Source: an uncultured Spirochaetales bacterium (GTDB lineage: Bacteria; Spirochaetota; Spirochaetia; Sphaerochaetales; Sphaerochaetaceae). From it: a stretch of 64,000 nt of DNA. The notes under the pieces are model-generated. The model saw nothing but the letters and a program-made list of their open reading frames with translations. It did not search any database and had not been told where the DNA came from. The stretch lies in contig CASDXQ010000018.1 of assembly GCA_949285145.1 (NCBI GenBank), positions 1 through 64,000 of the forward strand. The letters run 5' to 3'. The translations under genes were made by a program, and so were the position numbers. Shown here piece after piece: positions 1 through 7,827 of this stretch (position 1 is its first letter; every line of letters starts with the position of its first letter).

Positions 1-1
1 A

Positions 2-157
2 GAGGAATATGAGGAAATGAAGAAGATGATGGGCAATGCCTCAATCCATATGTTCAAACATGGAGGCCATCCTGCAATACTCAGCAATGCAGAGGAATTA
101 GCTGAGATTTCAAAGGATTTCATCAAGAGACATGTGCCTCTTCAGATGATGCCGTGA
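2..157 (+). CDS. C-terminal end of an alpha/beta hydrolase (partial)
   Basis: Only the last 51 codons are inside the window, ending at TGA 155-157. The segment HGGHPAILSNAEELAEISK resembles the C-terminal strand and helix of alpha/beta-fold hydrolases, where the catalytic histidine sits in a GGHP-type loop and is followed by a helix. The nucleophile and the rest of the fold lie outside the window, so substrate and exact family cannot be given. Confidence 0.55.
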   Translation, partial: EEYEEMKKMMGNASIHMFKHGGHPAILSNAEELAEISKDFIKRHVPLQMMP

Positions 158-166
158 TTCACCTGA

Positions 167-182
167 CCACCCTGAAGGGTGG
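167..182. terminator. Short GC-rich hairpin between convergent genes
   Basis: CCACCC-TGAA-GGGTGG forms a 6-bp stem with a 4-nt loop in the 91-bp gap between two convergent genes. No T-run follows on either strand, so it is at best a weak bidirectional terminator. Nothing else is visible in the gap. Confidence 0.3.
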
Positions 183-248
183 CAGCTATTTCACGGATTT
201 GTTGTATAGCATAAAGAAGAAAAGGAACTATGGAATCATTCACAAAAT

Positions 249-2540
249 CTACTGCAGCATGACATACGTCTTTCCCATTCCACCGTCTTCAGGATTGGCG
301 AAATAGTAATCCTTCACATCCTTCTGTTTCTTCAGGTATGCATGTATGCCCTGTGAAAGAATTCCGTTGCCATAGCCGTGAATAATGGAGAATGAAGAGA
401 CTGAATGGACAAGACAGGCCTCGATCTCCTCTGCTATCGCATCAAGAGCCTCAGCAAGAGTCTTTCCCCTGAGATCAAGAGTCAGTGACGGCATCTTCGT
501 AGTGGACTTGAACGGGGAAACCGTTGCCTTTTTCTCTTCAGGCGCAGGTCTGAGATCTGAGGAAGGAAGTGTTATCTTCATGGAATCGATCGACACCTGA
601 TAGCGCCCCTTGCCCAGTGCTCTGAGGATTATGCCGCGGCGGGAAAAGCTACCGCACAGAACCTCATCTCCCGGCTTGAAATCACGGTCAGCATCCACAT
701 TCGCCTTTTCAAGCTGCCTGTCAACTTCGGCATCAAGAGCGCTGCTTTTTTCCTCAAGAGAGGAAATGAATGAGCGCACAGCCTTTGTCTTTTCCTTTGT
801 AAGAGCTCCTGTGCTCACATCCTTCACAAGGTGCTCAAGCTCACGACGCTTGTCTTTCATCCAGACTCTGAGCTCATCTGCACCTTCCTTCTGGAGACGA
901 AGACGCATTTCATCAAGTTCCCTTTCCTTCTCCTCACTCTTCTTTATCTGGGCTTCAAGCTTCTTCTTCTCAAGCGAGAGCTCGCTCACTTTTCTGTCAA
1001 GGGCACGGGATTTTCCGTTCAGGGCGGAAATAAGCGATGCGACAGAAGACGATGAGGACAGGCTTTCCTTCGCCTGCTTTATTATGACAGGAGGAAGTCC
1101 CATCTTCTTTGCCGTCGCAATGGCATGGGAATCGCCGGGGAGTCCTGCAATGACCCGGAATGTCGGCCTGCTTGATGATTCATCAAAGTCCATTGACGCA
1201 TTCAGCATTGCCTTGTCACTGTAGGCATGCATTTTCACCTGCGAATAATGCGAAGTGATGAAAAGCATGCTGCCTTTTGTCTTGAAATAATCGAGGATGC
1301 TGTCAGTGAGGGCTGCGCCTTCAGATGGATCTGTTCCGCTTCCGATCTCGTCAAGCAGGACAAGTGAATCAGCATCTGCATCCCTGCATATTGATGCCAC
1401 GTTGGCCATGTGGGACGAGAATGTGGAGAAGTTCTCAAGAATCGACTGCCCGTCTCCAATGTCAGTATAGACTGATGTGAAAAGAGGAAGAGTGCTGCCT
1501 TCATCAAAAGGAGCAAAGCCGCAGGTCTGTGCAAGCAGGGAGAAAAGAGCCGCGGTTTTCATCGTAACCGTCTTTCCTCCTGCGTTCGGGCCTGAGAGAA
1601 CGACAATTCTGATGCCTTCCCCAAGAGACAGGCTTATGGGAACAGCTTTGTCGAAAAGCAGCGGATGACGTGCATTCCTAAGGTTCATGAGACTGGAGAA
1701 AGTGACTCTGCTGCTTCTGGTTTCCTTTACGAAAAGCGCAAAGGAATAGTGGAAATCGAAATCAGATGCATAGGCATCAAGTTCCCTGAGGCTTGTGATC
1801 ACATTCCTCACCTTTCTTGAAAGATCAGATAGGATCTTATGTTTCATCCTCACTATCTCATCCTCGGCAAGCACGACCTTGTTGTTAAGCTCGACAAGCT
1901 CGAAAGGCTCGACGAAAAGAGTCGATCCTGTTGCGGATGACCCCTGGACATAGCCTGCAACCTCGCTTTTTCTCTCCCTTTTCACAGGAAGGACAATACG
2001 CTCATTCCTGTACACTGCCTCACCGGACTGGAACAGAGATGAATTTGCAACCATGAAGGACTGGGCATAGCTCTGCCTTCTCAGTCGCTCGCTTTCAAGC
2101 GCCCTGTAAAGAGGCCTGAGCAGAGGATGGGTTTCAAGAACGCTGCCATCAGGTGAGAGTGATGATGATATTTCCTTTCCGAGAGAGAGCAGCTCATCAG
2201 AAACCAGTGAATCATTTTCCTCGAAGGCTGCAAGAAGATTGGCAGCTGAGATGAATGATGAGACAAGGTAGATGTCAGGGCCGTCAAAATCGGGAATCTT
2301 CCTCTCATATGCATCGAAAATGGATGAAAGCGATACAAAAGGAGAAAGGGACACCTTTCCTTCCCTTATCCTTTCCAGTATTTCCTCAATTCTGGAGGCA
2401 CGGGATGCGATGAGGCTCTCATCGCTTGTGAATGCAGAGGGACTTATCTTCTCTTTTCCTCCATCACTCAGGCTGTGACGCCTGACAAGCGAGAGCACCT
2501 GCTCAAATTCAAGATCCGCGATTGTTCTTTCTCTTATCAT
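249..2540 (-). CDS. mutS2: Endonuclease MutS2 (RqcU-type ATPase with Smr domain)
   Basis: A 763-residue protein of normal MutS2 length. It has a clamp/lever region (about 1-300), the ABC-type ATPase core with Walker A GPNAGGKT at 317-324, the STFSSHM signature near 372-378 and Walker B followed by DEIGSGTDP near 396. A long charged coiled coil (about 510-620) follows, and a C-terminal Smr domain (from about 680) carries LDLRGKTLAEALDAI and HGYGNGIL. The family suppresses homologous recombination and, in Firmicutes, rescues collided ribosomes. Its ATG overlaps the TGA of rsgA as ATGA, so translation is probably coupled to that ribosome-maturation GTPase, which fits a ribosome-linked role. Confidence 0.95.
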   Translation of the reverse strand: MIRERTIADLEFEQVLSLVRRHSLSDGGKEKISPSAFTSDESLIASRASRIEEILERIREGKVSLSPFVSLSSIFDAYERKIPDFDGPDIYLVSSFISAANLLAAFEENDSLVSDELLSLGKEISSSLSPDGSVLETHPLLRPLYRALESERLRRQSYAQSFMVANSSLFQSGEAVYRNERIVLPVKRERKSEVAGYVQGSSATGSTLFVEPFELVELNNKVVLAEDEIVRMKHKILSDLSRKVRNVITSLRELDAYASDFDFHYSFALFVKETRSSRVTFSSLMNLRNARHPLLFDKAVPISLSLGEGIRIVVLSGPNAGGKTVTMKTAALFSLLAQTCGFAPFDEGSTLPLFTSVYTDIGDGQSILENFSTFSSHMANVASICRDADADSLVLLDEIGSGTDPSEGAALTDSILDYFKTKGSMLFITSHYSQVKMHAYSDKAMLNASMDFDESSSRPTFRVIAGLPGDSHAIATAKKMGLPPVIIKQAKESLSSSSSVASLISALNGKSRALDRKVSELSLEKKKLEAQIKKSEEKERELDEMRLRLQKEGADELRVWMKDKRRELEHLVKDVSTGALTKEKTKAVRSFISSLEEKSSALDAEVDRQLEKANVDADRDFKPGDEVLCGSFSRRGIILRALGKGRYQVSIDSMKITLPSSDLRPAPEEKKATVSPFKSTTKMPSLTLDLRGKTLAEALDAIAEEIEACLVHSVSSFSIIHGYGNGILSQGIHAYLKKQKDVKDYYFANPEDGGMGKTYVMLQ

Positions 2541-3478
2541 TGTTTGTTCTTTCTGAATTTAGTGCGAAGATACCCCGGCTTTCTTGACTCAAGGCTTTCA
2601 AGCAGTCCGAGGTAGCTTGTATAACGGTCGGAATCGATGAGTCCGTCCTCAAGTGCTTTTATCACGGCACAGCCGGGCTCTGTTGAATGGGTGCAGGATG
2701 AGTATTCGCATTCACCTGCGTAACGTGAGAACTCAATGAAGCTGTCTGAAAGGACGCTTTTATCCTCATATGGAACAAGAAGCTCTCTCACCCCCGGAGT
2801 GTCTATTATCCGGATGTCATCCCTTTCCAGATAAAGAGCATGATTCGTCGTATGCCTGCCCCTCTGGTATTTCTGGCTGATTTCCCCTGTGATCTGCTTT
2901 TTCTCCGGCCTGATTATGAGATTGACAAGAGAACTCTTTCCGACCCCGCTCTGACCGACGAAGGCTGTGGTCCGTCCTTTCAGCAGACTTTTGAATTCTT
3001 CAATGTTTTCTCCTGTGGCGGCACTGACGGCAATGATCCTGTATCCAAGCTTATGATAAAGCGCCCAGCGGTCAAACTCATCCTCAGTCAGGTCAAAGTC
3101 GCATTTGTTCATCACTATGATTACATCGCAGGACTGCACGCAGCTGAGCGCCCGGTCCAGAAAACGCGGGCGGAAAGGCGGCTCAAATGCACTTGTTATG
3201 ATCGCAGCCTGATCCATGTTCGCCGCAATCGTCTGGTTCTTCTCGAGTTTCACGTTCCAGCGCACGAAAGCACTCTTCCTCTCAAGACGTGCCGTTATAA
3301 GACCTTCAGTCTCACTGTAAGGTGTGAATTCCACATAGTCACCGACAGCAAGAGGATTGTACTCAAAGTCCTCAAGAGGAAGTTTCTTTCCCTTGATACG
3401 CAGTCTATAGTGTCTTCCACCCTCTTCATCATATGCGTCATAAAGATTGTTGATCGCTTTTCTGATCTGTGCTTTCAC
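2537..3478 (-). CDS. rsgA: Small-subunit biogenesis GTPase RsgA
   Basis: Circularly permuted GTPase with the motif order G4 (NKCD), G5 (SAA), G1 (GQSGVGKS), switch region RGRHTT, then G3 (DTPG). The C-terminal zinc finger is C-x4-C-x-H-x5-C (CEYSSCTHSTEPGC). An N-terminal OB fold precedes the GTPase. It matures the 30S subunit. The open frame extends to 3526, but homology to the OB-fold start favours GTG at 3478 (product begins VKAQIRKAINN, 313 residues). That GTG has no Shine-Dalgarno site and lies 8 nt after a -10 box, so the mRNA may be leaderless. It overlaps mutS2 by 4 bp at its 3' end. Confidence 0.93.
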   Translation of the reverse strand: MKAQIRKAINNLYDAYDEEGGRHYRLRIKGKKLPLEDFEYNPLAVGDYVEFTPYSETEGLITARLERKSAFVRWNVKLEKNQTIAANMDQAAIITSAFEPPFRPRFLDRALSCVQSCDVIIVMNKCDFDLTEDEFDRWALYHKLGYRIIAVSAATGENIEEFKSLLKGRTTAFVGQSGVGKSSLVNLIIRPEKKQITGEISQKYQRGRHTTNHALYLERDDIRIIDTPGVRELLVPYEDKSVLSDSFIEFSRYAGECEYSSCTHSTEPGCAVIKALEDGLIDSDRYTSYLGLLESLESRKPGYLRTKFRKNKQ

Positions 3479-3483
3479 AGAAG

Positions 3484-4155
3484 ATGAGTGTAGCACAAGT
3501 GATGCTGATTGACAAACCTCAATCAAGGCCTGATCCTTATGGTATGTTCAGTGCACAGATCTGTTCCCATCCGGGCTGCAACAGCTATGTCAGCCCGCCT
3601 TTTGATACCTGCTTCCACCATTCAGAGAGCGAGGAGAGGAAGATAATTCTCGGCAATCTGGAAAAGATTCTCAGCCAGAAGAAAAACATAAAGGACATCA
3701 CGATAGTCGGCGGGGATTTTGAGAACGTCAATGTCAGGGAAAGACGGCTCACCGCATCCAATTTCGCCTTTTCCACATTCACCGGATGCGATTTCTCATA
3801 CTGTGACATGTACACCTGTTTCTTTGACATGTGCATATTCATAAACTGCCGCTTTGACAGTCTGGAGGCAAGTTACTCCATTTTCTCCGGTTCCGACTTC
3901 AGAGGCTGTTCCTTCACCGGTTCATCTCTGATCAGCTGCAACTTCATGGGAATAGACAGCGTCGGCAACGATTTCTCCCATTCGGATCTCTATTTCTCCA
4001 ATTTCAGCATGAGCAAGATATTCAATACTGATTTCGAAGACTGCAACCTCAAGAGGGTCAATTTCCGTGCAAGTGCGATAAAGAATGTCTCATTCCGCTA
4101 TTCAAATCCGGAAGAGGCTTTCTTCAAGAATGAGGTGGAGGATGTGATGTCATGA
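3484..4155 (+). CDS. Pentapeptide-repeat protein with N-terminal Cys/His cluster
   Basis: About 223 residues. After an N-terminal C-x4-C-x8-C-x2-HH cluster (CSHPGCNSYVSPPFDTCFHH), which could bind a metal, the chain is a run of five-residue repeats with Phe or Leu at the centre (ANFAF, STFTG, CDFSY, SDFRG, CSFTG and so on), predicting a right-handed quadrilateral beta-helix. Function is unknown; some pentapeptide proteins mimic DNA, but nothing here shows that. The start is uncertain: ATG 3484 is used here, and ATG 3543 (MFSAQICSHPGC) is also possible and would free the rsgA promoter. Its stop overlaps the next start as ATGA, so the two genes form an operon. Confidence 0.75.
   Translation: MSVAQVMLIDKPQSRPDPYGMFSAQICSHPGCNSYVSPPFDTCFHHSESEERKIILGNLEKILSQKKNIKDITIVGGDFENVNVRERRLTASNFAFSTFTGCDFSYCDMYTCFFDMCIFINCRFDSLEASYSIFSGSDFRGCSFTGSSLISCNFMGIDSVGNDFSHSDLYFSNFSMSKIFNTDFEDCNLKRVNFRASAIKNVSFRYSNPEEAFFKNEVEDVMS
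3487..3515 (-). promoter_or_regulatory. Candidate leaderless promoter of rsgA
   Basis: Reading the minus strand, TTGTCA (3515-3510) is followed after exactly 17 nt by TACACT (3492-3487). The proposed GTG start of rsgA is only 8 nt further on, so transcription would begin at or next to the start codon. Confidence 0.5.
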
Positions 4156-4748
4156 AAATATTCTCCCATTTCTGTCCTCAGGGACAGGTGAACACATATC
4201 TTGTAACAGAGGGAAAGAGAAACTGCGATGCCCTCATAATAGATCCGGCAGATCTGGATGGCGGCCTCATTTCCATAATAGAGAAGTATGAACTGAACAT
4301 AGCGGGGCTTCTTGTAACACATGATCACGAGCAGCATGTGAGGGGAATCGGAAAAATAGAGAAAGTATACCCGTGTCCTGTCTATGCCTTCAAGGATTCG
4401 GTACAGGGTTTTGACTGCGTGAGGCTGAGAGAAGGCAAAAACATAAGAATCGCGGATTTCACGCTGGACATCCTCTATGTTCCGGGGCACTCACCCGACT
4501 CGCTTGCATACGTCATCGGCAACTGCATCTTCACCGGTGACACGCTTGCGGCCGGAAGGGTCTCAACGACGATAAACAATTTCGCACATGCGATACTTGT
4601 AAGGAACATATCGGAAAAGATAATGACTTATGATGACAACTTCCTGATCTTCCCCGGACATGGATGTCCGACAAAGATCAGAATTGAACGTCTTTTCAAT
4701 CATGATCTGCTGGAAAGCGAGGTGCAGCTAAGCGAGAATCTGTTTTAG
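4152..4748 (+). CDS. Metallo-beta-lactamase-fold hydrolase
   Basis: A 198-residue glyoxalase-II-like hydrolase. Metal ligands seen are the motif THDHEQH, His in VPGHSPDS, Asp in FTGDT and His in FPGHG. The canonical HxHxDH motif reads HDHEQH here, so the aspartate that binds the second metal is a glutamine, which may mean a single-metal or altered site. The family hydrolyses thioesters, phosphodiesters or lactams, and the substrate here is unknown. Start ATG overlaps the pentapeptide gene by 4 bp. The 3' end overlaps the convergent pseudouridine synthase gene by 21 bp. Confidence 0.85.
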   Translation: MKIFSHFCPQGQVNTYLVTEGKRNCDALIIDPADLDGGLISIIEKYELNIAGLLVTHDHEQHVRGIGKIEKVYPCPVYAFKDSVQGFDCVRLREGKNIRIADFTLDILYVPGHSPDSLAYVIGNCIFTGDTLAAGRVSTTINNFAHAILVRNISEKIMTYDDNFLIFPGHGCPTKIRIERLFNHDLLESEVQLSENLF

Positions 4749-5642
4749 CACGGCTCTTATTCTTTCAGGCATACGTGCATAGAACGTCATTCTCTCCCCG
4801 CTGACAGGATGGTCGAAGCTGAGGGAAAGTGCATGAAGGCACAGCTGGAGGGAAGGGAAATTTCCGTCCCTGTTTGAATATATGTCATCACCTAAGAGAG
4901 GATGATTGATGCTTTTCATGTGAACACGTATCTGATGGGTGCGTCCGGTCTCGATCCTGATGCGCAGAAACGCATAATGCTGACTCTGTCTGAGGACGGT
5001 GTAATGAGTCACTGCGCTCTTTCCCTTCTTCGCATCATCACATGTCACAAAGCTTTTCCTGTCAGCCGGATTCCTCACGATATTCTTATCTATCGTTCCC
5101 CTTTTCTTTCCAAAATACCCTTTTGCAATGGCAATATATGTTTTTTCAGTGGTATGGGAGGCAAACTGAGATGCAAGATTCCTGTGAGCCTCACCCGTCT
5201 TTGCGATCACCATGACACCGGATGTGTCCTTGTCCAGACGGTGAACTATTCCGGGCCGCATCAGGTTCACTTCCTCATCCTCGCTAGTGGCGAAATCATC
5301 GCCGTACCGGTACAGAAGCGCATTGACAAGAGTACCGGACCAGTTGCCGGCGCCGGGGTGCACAACCATGCCGCAGGGCTTGTTTATGACAAGCAGCGAA
5401 TCGTCTTCGTACAGGATATCCAAAGGAATATCCTCACCTCTCAGTCCTTCAAAAACTTCCTCATTCCAGCTTACCGTCACGATATCGCCTTTTTTCACAC
5501 GGAAACTCTTCTTCACAATCCTGTCATTCACAAAAACCGTGCATGAAGGATATGAGAAAACAGAACGCGGAAGATCATAGACTGCCTTGTCAACACGTCC
5601 TTCAGTCTGTGCGGTACAGGAAAAACTCTCCTTTCTGATCAT
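4728..5642 (-). CDS. RluD-family pseudouridine synthase
   Basis: A 304-residue protein with an N-terminal S4 RNA-binding domain (about 15-60) and a catalytic domain bearing HRLDKDTSGVMVIAKT, with the nucleophilic aspartate of HRLD near residue 137. VINKPCGMVVHPG near 85-97 is also typical of the RluA/C/D group. It isomerises uridines in 23S rRNA; the exact target positions cannot be read from sequence. The start overlaps the stop of the preceding small secreted-protein gene by 4 bp (ATGA). It is the last gene of the operon led by the PF06541 membrane protein. Confidence 0.92.
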   Translation of the reverse strand: MIRKESFSCTAQTEGRVDKAVYDLPRSVFSYPSCTVFVNDRIVKKSFRVKKGDIVTVSWNEEVFEGLRGEDIPLDILYEDDSLLVINKPCGMVVHPGAGNWSGTLVNALLYRYGDDFATSEDEEVNLMRPGIVHRLDKDTSGVMVIAKTGEAHRNLASQFASHTTEKTYIAIAKGYFGKKRGTIDKNIVRNPADRKSFVTCDDAKKGKSAVTHYTVLRQSQHYAFLRIRIETGRTHQIRVHMKSINHPLLGDDIYSNRDGNFPSLQLCLHALSLSFDHPVSGERMTFYARMPERIRAVLKQILA

Positions 5643-5962
5643 CCTTCAATTTCCCCTATTATCCAGTCAGCGGCTGAAATGGATAATGAAAGGCCTCCGG
5701 CAATAAGCATCTGCCAGCCGAATTCCTGCATTCCGTCCGCACTCACCCATCCGGCCTTCTCCATCAGATTCCAGGAAAGTACGGAAAGCGGCAGCGTGAT
5801 GACAAATGAACCGAAGAAAAGGCTTTCAGCCCTTCTGAGCTTCATGGTCCAGATGGGGAACTCATCTTCTCCATATGGTTCATAGCTGAGTTTTGCCTCG
5901 GCAGCAAGAGGTGAAAGAGCAATTGCCATGACGAGAAAGAAAGCAATGAATTTCTTAAACAT
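5639..5962 (-). CDS. Small secreted or membrane protein, unknown
   Basis: About 107 residues. The start chosen, the second of two adjacent ATGs (5965 and 5962), is preceded by AAGGAAGT. The N-terminus MFKKFIAFFLVMAIALSPLAAEA is a clear signal peptide with an Ala-x-Ala cleavage site, followed by a short polar stretch and two hydrophobic segments. I do not recognise a family. It is translated from within an operon, with its start overlapping the yggS stop and its stop overlapping the rluD-type start. Confidence 0.7.
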   Translation of the reverse strand: MFKKFIAFFLVMAIALSPLAAEAKLSYEPYGEDEFPIWTMKLRRAESLFFGSFVITLPLSVLSWNLMEKAGWVSADGMQEFGWQMLIAGGLSLSISAADWIIGEIEG

Positions 5963-6635
5963 CATACTTCCTTGCTCCGAAGATCGCGCTTCCAATCCTC
6001 ACTTCATTGCTTCCTTCTTCTATCGCCTGTCTGTAGTCCGCACTCATGCCCATGCTCAGAACTGAAAGCGGATAGCCTTCATCATTGAGCTTGTCGTAAA
6101 GGCTTTTCACATATCTGAAAGCTTTCCGGTTCTTCACCTCATCAAAACCAAGAGGGCCGACCGTCATGAGACCGCACAGTCTCAGATGCGGACAAACTGA
6201 AAGATGGGACACTCCGTTCATTAGCTCTTCTTCATCAGCGAAACCAGATTTCCGCTCTTCCCCTGAAGAATTCACTTCAAAGAGTATGTCCATCACACGA
6301 TCTGTCCCGTCAAGATGCTTTTCAAGCTCGTCCATGAGAGGAATCGAATCCACACTGTCTATGCGGTCGACAAGAGAAAGTGCTTTTTTCGCCTTGTTGC
6401 GCTGCAAATGTCCTATGAGACACAGTTTCATTCCATCCGGACGATCACAGAGAGGAGGAAACTTCGACTCGATCTCCTGCACCCTGTTCTCTCCGAAGAG
6501 CCGCTGACCCTGATCATATGCCTCAAGAATATCCTCATAAGGATGCGTCTTGCTGACAGCCATGAGTACAACATCATGGCTGCAGGCTGCGGCACATTCA
6601 TCAATATCATTTCTGACAGTTTTTATGTTAACCAT
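5955..6635 (-). CDS. yggS: YggS/PLPBP pyridoxal-phosphate homeostasis protein
   Basis: A 226-residue single-domain alanine-racemase-like barrel. The PLP-binding lysine is in VSKTHP (about residue 29), followed by FGENRVQE and, near the C-terminus, SMGMSADYRQAIEEGS and RIGSAIFG, all diagnostic of the family. It binds PLP without known catalysis and keeps free PLP and keto-acid metabolism balanced. An AAGGAAAG Shine-Dalgarno precedes ATG 6635, which overlaps the end of the upstream membrane-protein gene by 8 bp. Confidence 0.95.
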   Translation of the reverse strand: MVNIKTVRNDIDECAAACSHDVVLMAVSKTHPYEDILEAYDQGQRLFGENRVQEIESKFPPLCDRPDGMKLCLIGHLQRNKAKKALSLVDRIDSVDSIPLMDELEKHLDGTDRVMDILFEVNSSGEERKSGFADEEELMNGVSHLSVCPHLRLCGLMTVGPLGFDEVKNRKAFRYVKSLYDKLNDEGYPLSVLSMGMSADYRQAIEEGSNEVRIGSAIFGARKYDV

Positions 6636-7455
6636 TATTCTTTCTTTCCTTGCTGGCTTTCTTTGCAGCCTTATGCCCGGCTTTCTTTGCTTTGTACTCT
6701 TCTTTCAGCTCATTGACAAGAGCACGGGCCTTTTCAAGCTGCTCCGCACCATCGCGCAGCGTGAGAGACGGGTTGCTTTCGAAAATTCTCTTTCCATAAG
6801 AATAGTAACGCTTCTTGCGGCCTTCAAGCTCAAGGGCGAATCTTTCCTTCGCCTGTGCGAAACTTTCAGGAGAAAGAGTTGATCTGAGGGCCTTGAGGGA
6901 TGCTTCCGCATTGGCCTTTGCCACGTTGATTTCCTTCACGAATGCCTGGAACTTGCTCATCTTCGATACAGACACGGCTGTGTCTGCGGACATGACGCCC
7001 ACGATAGCAAGTGACAGGACATTGACCAGCGTCATGTTCAGCCCTGCAAGGAAATTGTATATCGGATCATTAACGACATAGACAATGAAAAGGCAGAGGA
7101 GTCCGAAAAGCGTTGAATTCAAGGCACATACTCTTCCGTTTATGTTCAGAGGATAAGTTGAATAGTCCCACAGCTTCACATGAAAAAGCTTCTCAAGTGC
7201 AAAGCTCGTGAAGTATTCAAGAACTGACGTAAGTATTACTCCGCATACAAAAACAAGATACCAGTGTTCACGGAAAGGATACAGAACCACAATCACGATC
7301 ATGGCGCCGAAACCGTAAATTGGAAGATACGGTCCTATGAGAAAACCGCGGTTTACGAATCTCTTCTTGGGAAGAGAGCAGTACACGACTTCACATATCC
7401 AGCCGAGCACGCAGTAAATGAAGAAACTGAGAACAAAGGTGTCAACACTGTACAT
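6628..7455 (-). CDS. PF06541-type polytopic membrane protein (putative ABC transporter permease family)
   Basis: About 275 residues. Several membrane segments fill residues 1-180; the motif of a first helix followed by LGWICEVVYCSLPKKRFVNRG and GPYLPIYGFG is typical of the CmpB-like family PF06541. The C-terminal 90 residues are charged and coiled-coil-like, ending in a Lys/Ala-rich tail. The open frame continues upstream through the tRNA-Val gene read on the same strand, which is an artefact. The true start is ATG 7455 with GGAGG four bases upstream. The SD begins only a few bases after the T-run of the tRNA terminator, so the operon has no room for its own promoter there. Biological role is unknown. 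Confidence 0.85.
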   Translation of the reverse strand: MYSVDTFVLSFFIYCVLGWICEVVYCSLPKKRFVNRGFLIGPYLPIYGFGAMIVIVVLYPFREHWYLVFVCGVILTSVLEYFTSFALEKLFHVKLWDYSTYPLNINGRVCALNSTLFGLLCLFIVYVVNDPIYNFLAGLNMTLVNVLSLAIVGVMSADTAVSVSKMSKFQAFVKEINVAKANAEASLKALRSTLSPESFAQAKERFALELEGRKKRYYSYGKRIFESNPSLTLRDGAEQLEKARALVNELKEEYKAKKAGHKAAKKASKERKNNG

Positions 7456-7468
7456 ACCGCCTCCAGAT

Positions 7469-7498
7469 AAAAAAAAGTCAGGCAGCATGTACCTGACT
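7469..7498 (-). terminator. Intrinsic terminator of tRNA-Val
   Basis: On the minus strand AGTCAGG (7498-7492) pairs with CCTGACT (7482-7476) around a 9-nt loop, followed by eight T. It ends 13 nt before the ATG of the next gene, so it would also attenuate that operon. Confidence 0.85.
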
Positions 7499-7503
7499 TC
7501 CAG

Positions 7504-7575
7504 TGGAGGATACAAGGATTGAACTTGTGACATCCTGCTTGTAAGGCAGGCGCTCTCCCGCTGAGCTAATCCTCC
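7504..7575 (-). tRNA. tRNA-Val (anticodon TAC)
   Basis: A 72-nt cloverleaf on the minus strand. The acceptor stem is GGAGGAT/ATCCTCC with discriminator A; D-arm GCTC-AGCGGGA-GAGC; anticodon arm CCTGC-CTTACAA-GCAGG giving TAC; T-arm with TTCAATC. The 3' CCA is not encoded (CTG follows the discriminator), so it must be added by CCA-transferase. Confidence 0.96.
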
Positions 7576-7588
7576 GTAATTGCCTGAT

Positions 7589-7686
7589 CTTTCAGCAACG
7601 CTGATTAACTTAGCAGAAAATCTCATTTTAAGTCAATAGAAAACCGATTAAAAATGAGAAATCCAGATAAGCCGTGTTGCTGAAAG
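7589..7686. repeat. Nested inverted repeats around the tRNA-Val promoter
   Basis: CTTTCAGCAAC (7589-7599) is repeated in perfect inversion as GTTGCTGAAAG (7676-7686). Inside it TCTCATTTTA (7621-7630) faces TAAAAATGAGA (7649-7659) with one extra base. The inner pair flanks the -35 box of the tRNA promoter. It could be an operator, a cruciform or a remnant; no function can be assigned. Confidence 0.45.
7607..7636 (-). promoter_or_regulatory. Promoter of tRNA-Val and probably the downstream operon
   Basis: TTGACT (7636-7631), an 18-nt spacer and TAAGTT (7612-7607) on the minus strand, ending 31 nt before the tRNA 5' end. Confidence 0.55.
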
Positions 7687-7791
7687 CAAATACATTGACC
7701 TCAAGTACTGTTTTCTTTATTCAGATTAATACGCCGAAGACAAATTGGCAAGGATTTCCGGTTCTGAGGAAAACTATTTTCCCTCCCTCAA

Positions 7792-7820
7792 TTGAATTTT
7801 TTCACTCTCCCTGCTAATAC
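7792..7820 (+). promoter_or_regulatory. Candidate leaderless promoter of the first MATE gene
   Basis: TTGAAT (7792-7797), a 17-nt spacer and TAATAC (7815-7820) with an extended TGC just before it. ATG 7828 follows after 7 nt. A second possible promoter, TTGACC-17-TATTCA, lies at 7695-7723 and would give a leader of about 100 nt without an SD site. Confidence 0.55.
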
Positions 7821-7827
7821 TGATTCC

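Noticed and set aside
610-1224. Long plus-strand Ser/Arg-rich frame opposite mutS2
   Set aside because: Shadow frame of a strongly conserved mutS2; composition is typical of antisense reading.
5955-5995. Upstream start (5995) for the small secreted protein
   Set aside because: Residues before the signal peptide overlap yggS and lack an SD; AAGGAAGT points to the ATGs at 5965/5962.
7456-7626. N-terminal extension of the PF06541 protein through the tRNA-Val region
   Set aside because: It is a translation of the tRNA gene and its terminator; the GGAGG-led ATG 7455 is the real start.
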